DNA of 64,000 nt from contig RHPI01001037.1 of assembly GCA_009103225.1 (NCBI GenBank), positions 210,157-274,156 on the forward strand, read 5' to 3'. The position numbers were made by a program, and so were the translations under genes. Source of the stretch: Chlorokybus atmophyticus (lineage: Eukaryota > Streptophyta > Chlorokybophyceae > Chlorokybales > Chlorokybaceae). The notes beneath the pieces are model-generated. The model did not search any database and was not told where the DNA came from. It worked only from the letters and a program-made list of their open reading frames with translations. Shown here piece by piece: positions 24,455 through 38,370 of this stretch; position 1 is the stretch's first letter; every line of letters begins with the position of its first letter.

Positions 24455-26629
24455 TTACATCCACTGCCGTTGCTGCACCTGCAGCGTCACAACACAGGTC
24501 TCATGTCAGACTCTGGAGTGGTTGCAGTTGCGGAAATAGAGCTACAGGCACGCTGCTACCCACCTTATTAGACTGCATTTGATAAAACCTCAGCTCCGAG
24601 CCGGCTAGCCTGACTGCCCCAAGCATTTCCTGAAGCGTTTGCGCCACAGCCGGGGATGGCATCAGAATAGGAGCGGCGATCTGATGCCATTTGTCGAGCA
24701 CATGCAGTGCAGCACCTATGTGTGGACGAATGTTGTTCCATTCTGAGATACAATATGAGCTGTTTGTGCCAACGGGGCAATGCGTGTGCGTGTTACCTGA
24801 CTTGCGCAGCGCTTGATGGGTTTCACAAGCAACGCTCACGCCTTCTGCATGCGCCATCAGCTGCTTCACTAGTGCGTCATGCCAACGCTCAACGGCCTCC
24901 AGGTGCTCACTGCCAGGGCATGCATCTGGCGGCGTCGACGCCACAGGTGCACTCCCGCAATCTGCATCCAAGAAAATACCAGGTTGTTGCTCTCATTGCA
25001 TGTCACAATGCGTGTTGAAGACCATACTCACCATGAGCTCGCGATATCAACCCGGCGAGTTTCTCTTCCATTTGCTGCAACACGTCTTGCTCGGAACACA
25101 ACAGCTCAGCCGTTGTGTCCGTCGCTGCATCCAGGGTGACCGCTGGATAACACTGCGTGGCCGCCTCTGCCCAGCATGCGCGTGCCGCAGCTTCCTCAGT
25201 CTGCATGCACGCCTCAACAGTGCTTGGACAACATTGCACAATGGATTCTGTCGTGGGCTGAGGTCTGTTAGTCTCTTCCTCTTCATCAAGTGGTCGCACT
25301 TTGGTGCAACGCAAACAGCTGTTGTTTGGGGAAGCCACATCCGTGACACCCTCGCTGATGATGTACACGTCTCCCCCACTAGAAGCCGTGCTGGCAGCAT
25401 CGCAACCCATCACAGTGTTGTGGAGACACTCATTCGATATGCAAGACTCGTCTTCATCCGTGTCTTCTGACCTGCTTTTATCTACGCTAATGCTGGCTCT
25501 CTTGTACGATGCAGCTTCCAGCTCTTGTATTCTCAACTGCAGACACTGTTGTTGCTGCCATTCCGCCTGTAAGTGCTGCTGAAGGTCCGCGCACTCAGCC
25601 TCGTAGTCACGGAGGCTTTTGTACAACAATTGCACGCACTCTTCGACGTCCTGGAGAATGAGGGAAGCACCATCGTGCATTACAAGTCTGGCAAGCATGC
25701 TCATGTGTGTGCGTGTGCGCGTGCACATGTTTGTGCGCGTTTGTGTGGGCGTGTGTGCGTGCGTACGTGTGTGTGTGTGTGTGCATACCTGCAGTTTTAG
25801 CCCAATCTGCTGCGTCAGCCCTGACTGCTCCTCACGCGCGAAGAGTTCGGACTCAAGCTGCTTTGTGCACGAGGCGAGAGTGCGGCTGAGGTGAGCGCGC
25901 TCGCTGGACAGCCGCATACGCTGGTCGCGCTCAGACCAAAGCTCCTTCACTACCTGCGCAGGAATGCAAAAGGGGGTGCGGTCACATTGATTTGTTTTCG
26001 CGGGCAGCTGCTACTTCTGCGCAACACGCACCAATGTTTCTCACCTGCTGCATGTGCTTGCGCATGTCTGCGGCGTCTTCTTCGCCATCAGCACGGCGCA
26101 GCTGCTCAGCTTTGAGCTGCTGCTGGAGCGAATGGCACTGCTGCTGCAAACACCACACTTGGCGGTTCAGACCCTCCATAACAACGCCCTCATCCTGCTT
26201 TGCTGAAGCTGGTGCGTCCCTGATAAGCTGCCGGCCTGCCTCCCGCAACCAGGCCGTGGCAAGTTTTATCTCCTCCGCGGCGGCGGCCTGCTCCGCCTGC
26301 AGACGCTCGGCGTCTGCGGCTAGGGTGCGGGTACGCTCCATGGCGTGACAGAGTTGGGCGGTGAGGTCTGCGTTCTTCGCGCGCTCGGATGCCAGCTCCG
26401 AGGCCAGCGCCAAAGCGTGCGCGGTCGCGATGCGGAGGCCCTCCTGCAGCTCGCACAGGCAGACGGCGATGCTCGACCTCCGCTTCTTCTTTGGCTGCTT
26501 CCTCCTTGTAGTTGTCTTGTTCTTGCCTGAAATGCCAAGTACACAAGCAGCATGATATTGGTCTGCAGGCTTTGTGGGCTTTATGAGCATGTGCATTACT
26601 GCTGAAACAGAAGCAGCAGCAGATGCCAA
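24455..26629 (-). CDS. Coiled-coil protein of unknown function
   Basis: At least five minus-strand exons. The first visible exon (26045-26629) has a basic patch (KTTTRRKQPKKKRRSS) followed by continuous heptad-like helix (ALASELASERAKNADLTAQL, RTLAADAERLQAEQAAAAEE). The next (about 25791-25950) continues VVKELWSERDQRMRLSSERA and LESELFAREEQSGLTQQIGL. After an intron with a TG-rich tract comes a long exon. Its coiled coil is followed by an acidic region (DTDEDESCISNECLHN) and RPLDEEEETNRPQPT, then EEKLAGLISRAHG. The last exons give VERWHDALVKQLMAHAEGVS, HIGAALHVLDKWHQIAAPIL, RLAGSELRFYQMQSNK and VQQRQWM, then TAA at 24455. The phase across the last intron (donor gtgggt, acceptor gctgcag) is consistent. 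The start is uncertain, and no family is recognised. Coiled coil and basic patch suggest a cytoskeletal or nuclear role, but this is only a guess. Confidence 0.6.
25700..25791. repeat. TG/GT-rich intronic microsatellite
   Basis: Alternating GT/GC dinucleotides, becoming pure (GT)n near 25768-25783, inside an intron of the coiled-coil gene. Confidence 0.85.
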
Positions 26630-27900
26630 CTGACTGTTTTATGCAAACCGACGAGAGCGCGAATGTCACGAGAACATGCGGCAACCTTGCAGCGTGCATC
26701 AAAGCCATGTGGTTGCGTATCGATCGCCCCAACAACCCTGCCACAGCCAAGGCGACCCACAGGAGAGCTCAAACTGTTCTGCGCTTCACCGCTTGTGTGC
26801 AACAGCATGCGCCATGCTATAACACGATTCTTTCCGTTCGGGGCGGGACTCGCATGTGCAGCTTGAGCGTGAGAAGTTACATAAACCAGCTGTGTCTCTC
26901 CGTCACAATGCGCTTTTCTTGTACCGATGAGGGGTGTGAAGGACCAGACAAAATCAACAAATCATATGTTGCAATTGCTTGTACCAAGGCTTCAGGCCAC
27001 TTGCATGCTATAGCGCACCTTGCTGCTTTGTGTGAGTGAACTCGGTGTCCAATGCGTCGGCGGCTGTGTCCGCCACCATGGCCCACGCCAACCAGGCCCG
27101 CCACCCAAGACCACCAGACCAGCGCCGCCTATCTGCGTGACCTTACGTCATGGACAAAACGTTTCCCTGACGGTTCTCTAGATAGACAATGGCTCTGCCA
27201 CCTGCATTGTGCCTGATTGTTCGCCTCTGCGCCGCCCCTTGCCGCCGCCGCCGTGGGCAGCACCACGTGGCGGCAAACCGAGGGAAAAGGGCGCACGACA
27301 AACACGGTTGCACACTTCACGCGTTAACGGCAACGGCAATGCCGAGAACAGCTAAGACGCCGTCCGTCAGCCGTTCTGTCGTTTGTTAGCGTGTTGCACA
27401 GCGTCACGACATCCTGGGCGGACAACCACTGCGTTTGCCTTCAACTGTGTAATACATTTGTTGATGAACTCGTAACGTGCGTCACGTACGTGGTTATCTT
27501 GAATGTGACTGCACAGCTGCTGTACACAATGGCTGCACACTTAGCCAAGCTGGACCCCTTGTGTTCTGTTATACTTCAGGACACCCGTGTAGTGCGAATT
27601 CTCATCTCTAATGCCTGCACGTAAACGTAGCAATTATTTGTCTGCTTTACGCCCGGGCGTTTACCCAGTGTAAAGTTTGGCCTTGCTATCATGACAGAGT
27701 TTCTGCGCAGGTCAGCTGCTGCTTGTCTAGGTGCGTAAAGGCTATGGCTGCATGCACAGAGAAACAGCTAACCTTGGGGTCAAAGTACTACCAAACATCA
27801 TACTCAACAAGCACTACAAGCCTGCTTTGCAGGACACGATAACAACTTTTAAGGGTGCAGCTGTTGTGTGCCTTCACAACGTGTGTATGTAACCTGTTGT
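26630..27900. other. Intergenic between two minus-strand genes
   Basis: Contains a CCG-rich patch near 27235-27255. No recognisable gene. Confidence 0.45.
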
Positions 27901-30798
<2,898 letters not shown>

Positions 30799-31807
30799 CT
30801 GTCACTGCTGAGCTGCACCGACACTCCCACCGACACTACTCCACCCTCCTAGCAGCGCCAGCGACGGCGCATACCCGTCAAAATGCCAGTGAACACCATC
30901 TCGACGGCAACCGCCGACAATTGCAGCTGTTGTGGCGATTGAGGCGAATGGTCGGTAGAACGCAAGAGTCGACGCCTCCACGTCAGCGTAAGCGGTGAGA
31001 TCCATAGCTCGACGTACCAGGTGGCAAGTCTAGCTGGCAGCGCTGCTTCGGTGCTGGCGGCGGCGGCGGCGGTGCTGGTCGTCCTGGTGCTGGTGGCTAT
31101 GGTTACCGTCGTGGAGCACCAGGCCATGTTTGGACTTCAGCTATCAGCTGCAGGAGCAGCAGGAGCAGGACGGGGCGGCTTTGCATGTGCGTGCGGCATT
31201 GCAGGCTGTAAATTACGTGCGCTAAGATAAGCAGTAGTGGTAGTCTAGACTTAGCAGCGGTCTTAGCACAGCAGCAGTAACGTTGCTTTCAACTATCAGG
31301 CGTTTAGAGTACCAATGTAGCCTGCCGTAAGAGTAGTATCTGTGTAAGCCGTGATAACTATCTCCCGTGCATGCGTGCATGCGCTCTCCGGCGCAGGCAG
31401 TGTGCAATTGGGTTGGCTGCGTTTGGCTTGCTTATTCCTATGCAGTTTTGCAGCTTGTGCTTGGGACTTCAGATATTGCGCATGCAGATTGAGACGTGAT
31501 GAGACACATGCAGTCTTGCCCAGTGTGTTACTACTATGTTAGCTTGTGCAGCTGATTGCGCATTGCTGCAGCTGGCAACGAAAGCTCCATTGTGCCAACA
31601 TGGCAGCAGAATGCCATGCCTGCGCTCCTCTATCGTTCCACGAGCTTTCACTCGCCTGCGGCGGCTGCCATACTGGCGTCAAGCGCTCAGGTGCATGGCA
31701 GATGGCCTGGTCATGCATGGCCTGGTTGGTTGGTGCAGGATGAGCCACGACTTCTTCATGCACAAACCAGTGAGCCAGACAAGCTGTTGCTGCAGACAGT
31801 GGAGAAG
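30799..31807. other. Divergent promoter region of GSNOR and the ADP/ATP carrier
   Basis: About 1 kb of shared upstream sequence. It holds only one weak small open frame (31021-31230, listed separately) and an open frame continuous with the carrier upstream of its preferred ATG. Confidence 0.4.
31021..31230 (+). CDS. Possible 69-aa small membrane protein
   Basis: ATG followed by a strongly hydrophobic stretch (VLAAAAAVLVVLVLVAMVTV), then a Gly/Ala-rich tail with three cysteines (GGFACACGIAGCKLRALR). One transmembrane segment would be predicted. It lies between divergent GSNOR and AAC and has no recognised family. The GCG-rich alanine coding could be a compositional accident, so this is weakly supported. 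Confidence 0.2.
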   Translation: MASLAGSAASVLAAAAAVLVVLVLVAMVTVVEHQAMFGLQLSAAGAAGAGRGGFACACGIAGCKLRALR

Positions 31808-33471
31808 ATGAGTGTCATGCTGCCTGCTACGGCCGAGGGAGGGGGCAAGCCCAAGCAGAAGGGGGGCGAGTCGTTCGTCAAGGATTTGCTGGCGGGAGGC
31901 ATATCTGCCGCCATCTCCAAGACTGCGGTAGCACCCATTGAGCGCGTCAAGCTGCTTCTGCAGACACAAGACTCCAATCCACAGGTCCGTGCGTACGGCT
32001 GCAACAGCTCACCCCTCATGAGTGCCTCGAGGTGCTGTGCAAAACGTTAACTGTGTGACAAACCGTGAGGTATAAACAAACTAGATTCACCTGTGCGGAA
32101 GTGGTAATGGCTGTCCATGAGAACGTGGTATAAGCATGGTAGCTGACTGAGCGCATGCATGCAAGTCACCTTGTAGGGCAGGCGTACTGCATGCAAATGC
32201 CAAACACTGACTGTGACAATCAGTTTGGCCGTGCTGCACGTCTTCAATAACTGCCACACAGCTGTAGTGCTGCACTGTACTCGATGGTGCTTGCATGACT
32301 GGTCGCTTGTTGGCACAATACGCAGATTACCCCCGAGAAGCGGTACAAGGGCATCATCGACTGCTTTCGGCGAGTGGTTCAAGAGCAAGGCGTCCTGTCA
32401 CTATGGCGAGGAAACATGGCGAATGTCATCCGGTACTTCCCGACTCAGGCAAGCTGCTTGGCTCCCTTGCTACTGTCACGTGTGCTTGTCACTCTGCTCA
32501 ACATCATGGACCAGGCATCTAGCAAAGCTGATACCAGTTGTTGCACAGGCACTCAACTTTGCCTTTAAGGACAAGTACCGTCAACTCTTCAACCCATATG
32601 ACAAGAACAAAGAGTTTTGGAAATTCTTTGCAGGCAAGTTGTACTACATACCTATCGCTGTACTTCACACCCTGCACAGCTTCATCGGCGACATCATACT
32701 CGTGCAGGCAATTTGGCTGCTGGTGGAGCGGCTGGCGCGACCAGCTTGGTCAGTGGAGCAGGTTTTAGCCCTTTCTTGAGATGATGCCAGAATGCTTACA
32801 TGTGAATGACTTTGTTTGGTTGTTGCGCAGCTCTTCGTCTACCCCCTGGACTTTGCTCGGACGCGTTTAGCAGCTGACGTAGGCAAAGCGGGGATGGACC
32901 GCCAGTTCAATGGTACTTGGGACGTGCTTACGAAGATCTATCGGTCGGACGGACTGAGAGGCCTTTACAGAGGGTTCTGGCCATCGGTTCAGGCAAGGCT
33001 GTGTGCAAACCTTTCATGGTGTCAATCTGTGCAGTCGATTGACGCTCTGCTTACATGATGTCATCCAGGCGACTATGCACAGCATTCCCTTTGCGCTGTC
33101 ATATGACCTTGTATGTGCAGGGCATCATTGTGTACCGTGCGGCATTCTTTGGTGGCTATGACACGGCCAAGGCGGTAGTGTTCAAGGACCCGGACCATGC
33201 GAACCTGTTTGCCAAGTGGGCTGTGGCCCAAAGTGTCACCGCCATTGCAGGCTTGATGTCGCATCCCTTCGACACCATTCGGCGTCGCATGATGATGCAA
33301 AGTGGTGCAAAACAAGTGAAGTACAAGAGCACGGCAGAAGCATGGACGCGGACCATCACCGAAGAAGGCCTGCGCGGCTTATACAAGGGTGGCGGCAGTA
33401 ACATCTTGCGAGGGCTGGGTGGTGCGCTTGTCCTGACCTTCTATGACGAAGTTAAGAAGCTCCTGTACTGA
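31808..33471 (+). CDS. AAC: Mitochondrial ADP/ATP carrier (adenine nucleotide translocase)
   Basis: Exchanges cytosolic ADP for matrix ATP across the inner mitochondrial membrane. Exons: 31808-31984, 32326-32448, 32549-32633, 32708-32748, 32831-32992, 33121-33471. The N-terminal [20 protein letters not shown] precedes repeat 1 ([32 protein letters not shown]). Then follow [40 protein letters not shown], and repeat 2 ([40 protein letters not shown]). Repeat 3 carries [19 protein letters not shown], the RRRMMM signature diagnostic for ADP/ATP carriers, and ends [14 protein letters not shown]. All three Px[DE]xx[KR] motifs are present. Three introns (after 32448, 32633 and 32992) start with GC instead of GT. 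The reading frame remains open upstream of ATG 31808, so a longer N-terminus cannot be excluded. Confidence 0.95.
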
Positions 33472-33788
33472 ACATAGCCGCCTGCAACGTTGCATAGTCA
33501 GGGTTACGTCAACTTTGTAGATCGTGTATGTATTTGTACAGTTGTTAGGTAATTTAGAGTGTACAGTATGTCATGTTTGGTAAATAGTAGCGCGCCTGTG
33601 AATACCTGCATCGAAGTGAACTGGCAGCAGGGCACGCTTCAACTGAGCATATGCCAACCGTTATTGATGTTACCGATGTCTTGGCATTGCATGTAAGTGT
33701 TGCAGTGCTCAGGTTGTAATTTGCAAACGTAGGTCGCTGCATTGTGGACTGGCGCAAGGACGGGAGATCGCAGTGCAGATATTGTACA

Positions 33789-33819
<31 letters not shown>

Positions 33820-36653
33820 GATAAATGCCATGATGAGAATGCGACTCACAAAACAAGCATGATGCATGCATGCACAAGCAAGCCACCCCATGCAAGCAAC
33901 TTGTTTAATAACCATCGGGCTACATATACAAGATAGGGAGCTACCTTCACTATTGTGTATACATAAGTGGTTTGCTTCCGTGGCATTGCACCTGTAGGTA
34001 TGCAGAATAACTTTCGGTCATTAAGCAATCTAGTCTCTATAATTTATATAAGATAGCAGAGCTCTTGCAAAGCACAGCATGCTGCACGCAGTGGTGTGTT
34101 ACATGACAAATGTACACAGATGCCGAAGGGGATGCGCAAATGCATCAACTACATGGTATGCACCACACGAAGTATACAACATCATATGCACTCACCAAAG
34201 TAACCATTGGGGTGCTTCACAATTGGATGTAACTTATTACTCAACAGATCAATTAGTAAACATCCATCCCCATCAGCCATGCATGCATGCAAACATAGTA
34301 GTAATCAATGCATATTGCACTACAGCAAGTGCGGGTGCGATTAGAACACATGATGTTGCCTACAAGGCCGCAAACATCAAGGGAGGGCATGACGTGCATG
34401 GGAATGCACGTGCATGTGGTACGGTAGCTACAAAAACCCTACGAGCGCATGCGTTGTTTGAGCAAGTGATGTTGCTCAAGCAAAAGGCCACGGCTATTGG
34501 AGGAGCATATGACATGATAGGGATTGCGCGTGCTTGTGGTACGGTAGCTAATTTAAACCCTCAAAGCACAAACCCATTCACGTTAAAGGCAATGAGCGGC
34601 GACGGCGATCGTGGGTGGGACAGCGACGGCTGATCGAGTCAGTTGGTTGTCTTAACAAGCAGTGGCGTCAGCACTGACACAAAGCCGAGTGTGTGGCATC
34701 ATCTGTGATCCATACGTTAATTGATCACATGCATAATCAACTTGGTTCGGCTGGCTGCAGTGGTACTGTTATAACATTATACTTAAGGTTGAAGCGGTGC
34801 AGTAGGTAGCTTGAGAGCACGTGCTTAGCCCGTCATAATTGAGATGAATGCGAGCGGTAGTAAGCCGTTGGTGACAGCAAATGTTCATATGGACACGTGT
34901 AGCCATGAGAGTGTATATACACTCTCAGGGCCATGTTTGATGTTCCCAAAGTATGACTGATATAACATATGATACTCATGAGGTGAGATGATGTTTTTAA
35001 GGTAGGGAATATGTTTGCATATGCTGACATGTCAGCGCACACTGCTAAGGCTCGTGTGAGCTATTGATTGATGTATATGTTAGGTCGGAGAGCAACAAGG
35101 GTATAAGTAGGCAAGTTGCAGCTACTAGTGGGCATTATGTGAGCACTGCTTGTTTACCACTTGTGTGTGGGGTGCCTGACTAGTAGCGGTCGAAGGGGTT
35201 GTCCCTACCATCATACGTCGGAGGTAGTGTGTATGTGTGTGTGCACCGCTTAGGGTGAGTGTGTGCTGCATGCGCGTGCACATGTGTGTCACTTAATGTC
35301 TGTGTGTGTATCGATAATGCGAGAAGGGTATGCCCGTTTAGTGCGTGTGCGTGGCGCAGGAGGTGAGCTTGCGTGGTCATCTTGGGCTCCTTACTTGGTG
35401 TCTTGGGCTGCTTGACCTTCCATCCACTGTGTGCTGTAAGTCTTAGTGCTTGTGCATGAATATGCCGTTCATGCAGTAAGTAAGTGTGGAAACATCACAA
35501 GTGCGTGCCGATTGCTTCCATGTTTTTATCACTGCATTGCAATCGTTGCATACGATATCATAGCCTACAAGGCGTTTGCCATTAGCATGCAATTGCCGTG
35601 ATATTGGATAGAAGGCGCATGGGCAATGCGTCAACAGCCTCGAGGAACGAAGAACGAGGAACGAGGAACGAGGAAACAAATTACGGCAAAGTAGCAACAT
35701 TATTGATTGTTCGATACAGCCACATGATTGGCAAGCTTGTGTTACAGCCTGTGGGCTAGAGAGCCTGGTGCTGGTGGTGAGGCGTTAGCTGTGCTGGCTG
35801 GTTTGTGAGGGAGCTGGGCTAGAGAGCATATTGATGGTGGGGGCACGGGCTGTGGTTGTGTCAGTGTTGGTTGGAGTGTGCTGTTGTGGTTGTGGGTGAG
35901 ATGGGGTGGAGGGGGCCGCGCAAGCGCAAGCCCCCGCTGGCACAAATTTTGCTGTACAGACACCCCGTAGGGTGTTGTTGGGCGTTGCAGCAACCGAAGT
36001 GCAATGGAAGCCACGCAGCCCAGGCCATCCGTCTTCGTGATCACGGATAGACCCCAGCCAGGTAAGTGCCCACGACCGATACATGAGCGCATTATGTACC
36101 CCGACACTCCGGACACTCGGAACTCGCACACCGTCAGACTGCTGGGCGCTCGATCGACAGGCTAGCCGTCGGATGAGTAGCAGATCCACGACCAGAGCGC
36201 GGTTTTCGTCGTCTCCTGACACCATGGCGGTGGCCTTGGCGGTGGCGGGCATGGCAGCCGTGGCACACGGCTTCTTCCAGACATGGCAGGCGTCTCAGTG
36301 AGGACGGCGCATGTCAGCACAAGCGCAACCCGCTGCTGCCACACGCATCACTTGGTCGCCTGGTCGTAACACCTGCTACTGCAAGTAGTTAGTCAGGTGG
36401 TGCCGTCGCTGTCAGCGAGTAGCAAGATCTGCACACAGCGTAGTATACACCCAACTCAGCTTTGAATGGACTATATTATGCACGTCACGCATAGCAATGT
36501 ATACCAGTGTCAGCCCCCCTTCTCGTGTCAGCACGTTCAAGCAATTAGCCAGCTCATCCACGAGGAGCATGGCCCATGCACACCAGCAGACATGCTTTGC
36601 GTCATGCACGATCTGAGAGCGAAGAGAGGGACAGGCCGAAGGTGATGATCGTC
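33472..36653. other. Long intergenic region with short repeats
   Basis: Contains an AT dinucleotide run (33797-33819) and two related 60-bp blocks at about 34381-34440 and 34499-34560, sharing GTGGTACGGTAGCTA. There is also a CGAGGAACGA minisatellite at 35639-35675. A + frame near 36226 (MAVALAVAGMAAVAHGFF) faintly resembles a TIM14 N-terminus, but no J-domain follows. Nothing else looks coding. Confidence 0.5.
35639..35676. repeat. Short AACGAGG minisatellite
   Basis: About five imperfect copies of GAACGAG(A/G)AAC in tandem. Confidence 0.8.
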
Positions 36654-37628
36654 TTAATGATACGCACGCCATCTGAATGCCTCGACCAGCTCAGCTTCGG
36701 TCAGCTGCCGGGATTCTCCCGGTGCGAGTCCTTGCAGCGTCCAAGGACCCACAGCATAGCGCACGAGGCGCAGAGTGGGGAACCCCACAGCCGCAGTCAT
36801 CCGGCGCACCTGTGTGCGCAAGAGACAGATTGATGGCGCATGTTGCTCGTGGTTGTTGATCACGACACGCACCCACGCTCGCTTGCAGAAAGCTACCTGG
36901 CGGTTGCGGCCCTCTCGCAAGGTGACGCTGAGCCATGTGGTCGGGATGGATGCACGGTGACGGATGGGTGGATCGCGCGGCCATAGTTTCATGGGTTCTG
37001 GGATGATAGAGGCTTCCGCGGGGGCAGTGAGCCCATCCTTGAGGTTGACACCAGCCCTCAGCTGGCGCTGAGCCTCATCCGTGACATCCCCCTCAACCTA
37101 CGTTGATGCTTGATGATCAACCGCTTGTTTTGCGTCCTACACTTCAACACACGCACATGGGTGCTCTCCCATTCCTTACGCACTGTGTACTTGATAGTGC
37201 ATACGTGCGCGCACACGCGTGTGTTTGTATGTGTGTGCGCGTGCACAACGTACCTGAACCCAGTATGTCTTAGGCCACTTTGTTTGCGGTGAGCTGATTC
37301 GTGCTTGCAAGGGTCCTGAGTTGGTGAGTACGATAAGGCCCTCGCTGTCGCGGTCGAGGCGGCCGGCGGGGTAGACGTCGCGTGTACTCACGTACGAGGC
37401 CAGCGTCGCACGGGGGGTACCGCCTCCCGACCTATTTGTGTCCGTGAACTGGCACAGCACGTCATACGGCTTGTTCAACAGAACCACCACCGCTTTCGCA
37501 GTGGCAGCTCGGGTGCCACCTGCACCACCTGCACAACGCATTGTCGTTTGCCATGCTGGTTTTGTGTGGACACATTTGCTTGTGTGCGAATGCCCTCGAC
37601 ATTGTTTAACATCCAGGGGGATGGCCAC
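36654..37628 (-). CDS. RsuA/RluE-family rRNA pseudouridine synthase
   Basis: Converts a specific uridine of large-subunit rRNA (plastid or mitochondrial, if organelle-targeted) to pseudouridine. The first exon (from 37628) encodes [16 protein letters not shown], then [20 protein letters not shown]. The catalytic aspartate is in [23 protein letters not shown] follows. The middle exon has [39 protein letters not shown] and [13 protein letters not shown]. The last exon starts [20 protein letters not shown] and ends at 36654. The [11 protein letters not shown] start and the KTYW motif point to the RluE subgroup, which lacks an S4 domain. The mature domain begins only about 45 residues after the chosen ATG. 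A basic Ser/Ala-rich frame upstream (37845-38105) could be a targeting exon, but the splice phase did not fit. Confidence 0.88.
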
Positions 37629-38370
37629 TCGTCAAAGGACAGCAGTTGATGTGAATCAATTCTGATCGTGCATGCATGCGTGTTATGAAATTAACTTTGA
37701 CTGACAAGCAACGGCATGGAGTGTGGCTACAGTATACTCTGCGTTCCCAATGCTGCTACAGGCGGGTTTGTAGTGCAGACGTGATGCTCCACAGTGTTTA
37801 CTCGCTCAGCATGCATGTGTGACACAGCGCAATACAGCGTCGCTTCAGCGTTTTCTGCCTGCGGAAGCAGAGCGGTAGGCCGCCTTACTGCTGCTGGCAT
37901 CCCCAGACGAACACCTTCCTCCCCGAGCAGCTACTTCTTGCTTGTCCTGGCGCCTGTCGCCACCAGCAGCAGCACGCCGCTCCCTTGCCCTTCCTGCTGC
38001 CGCTGCGCAGGTGACCACGTTGCTTTGGCGCCTGCTGAGCGCGGCGAGCAGGACGGCGCTGCGGCTGCGGCAGTGTGGGAACAGGTCCACCACGCCCACC
38101 AGCATGCTGCTGCTCACCACCTCTCCACACCCTCGTCCTCGTCCACGTCCACCTCCTCAACCAACTCCACCCCAGCAGCGTTTTAGGGTTTGAACGGCTT
38201 GTTTGCTTGAAAATTCAAATCGTCCTCGCAGTCTTGTCCACTTCATCCCCGAGGCGGCGGCGGCGGCCGGAGAGACAGAGGCCCTGCAGCATCACCTGTG
38301 CGGGATGGTGTCTTCGAGCCTGTGTGAGTTCATCAGCTACCTCTGAGCGTCTTGGGGCTTTGCTGCCGCT
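37629..38370. other. Divergent upstream region of the pseudouridine synthase and SNF2 genes
   Basis: Includes the telo-box at 38185-38193. A minus frame from ATG 38105 (MLVGVVDLFPHCRSRSAVLL) looks like a targeting peptide and may belong to the pseudouridine synthase. Confidence 0.4.
38185..38193 (+). promoter_or_regulatory. Telo-box (TTAGGGTTT)
   Basis: The plant telomere-unit-like motif within TTTTAGGGTTTG lies about 180 bases upstream of the SNF2 start and on the divergent side of the pseudouridine synthase gene. In plants this motif occurs in promoters of translation and cell-cycle genes. Confidence 0.5.

Noticed and set aside
36226-36300. TIM14/Pam18-like N-terminus (MAVALAVAGMAAVAHGFFQTW)
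   Set aside because: The resemblance is limited to a short hydrophobic helix. No J-domain HPD motif follows on the + strand before the opposite-strand pseudouridine synthase.
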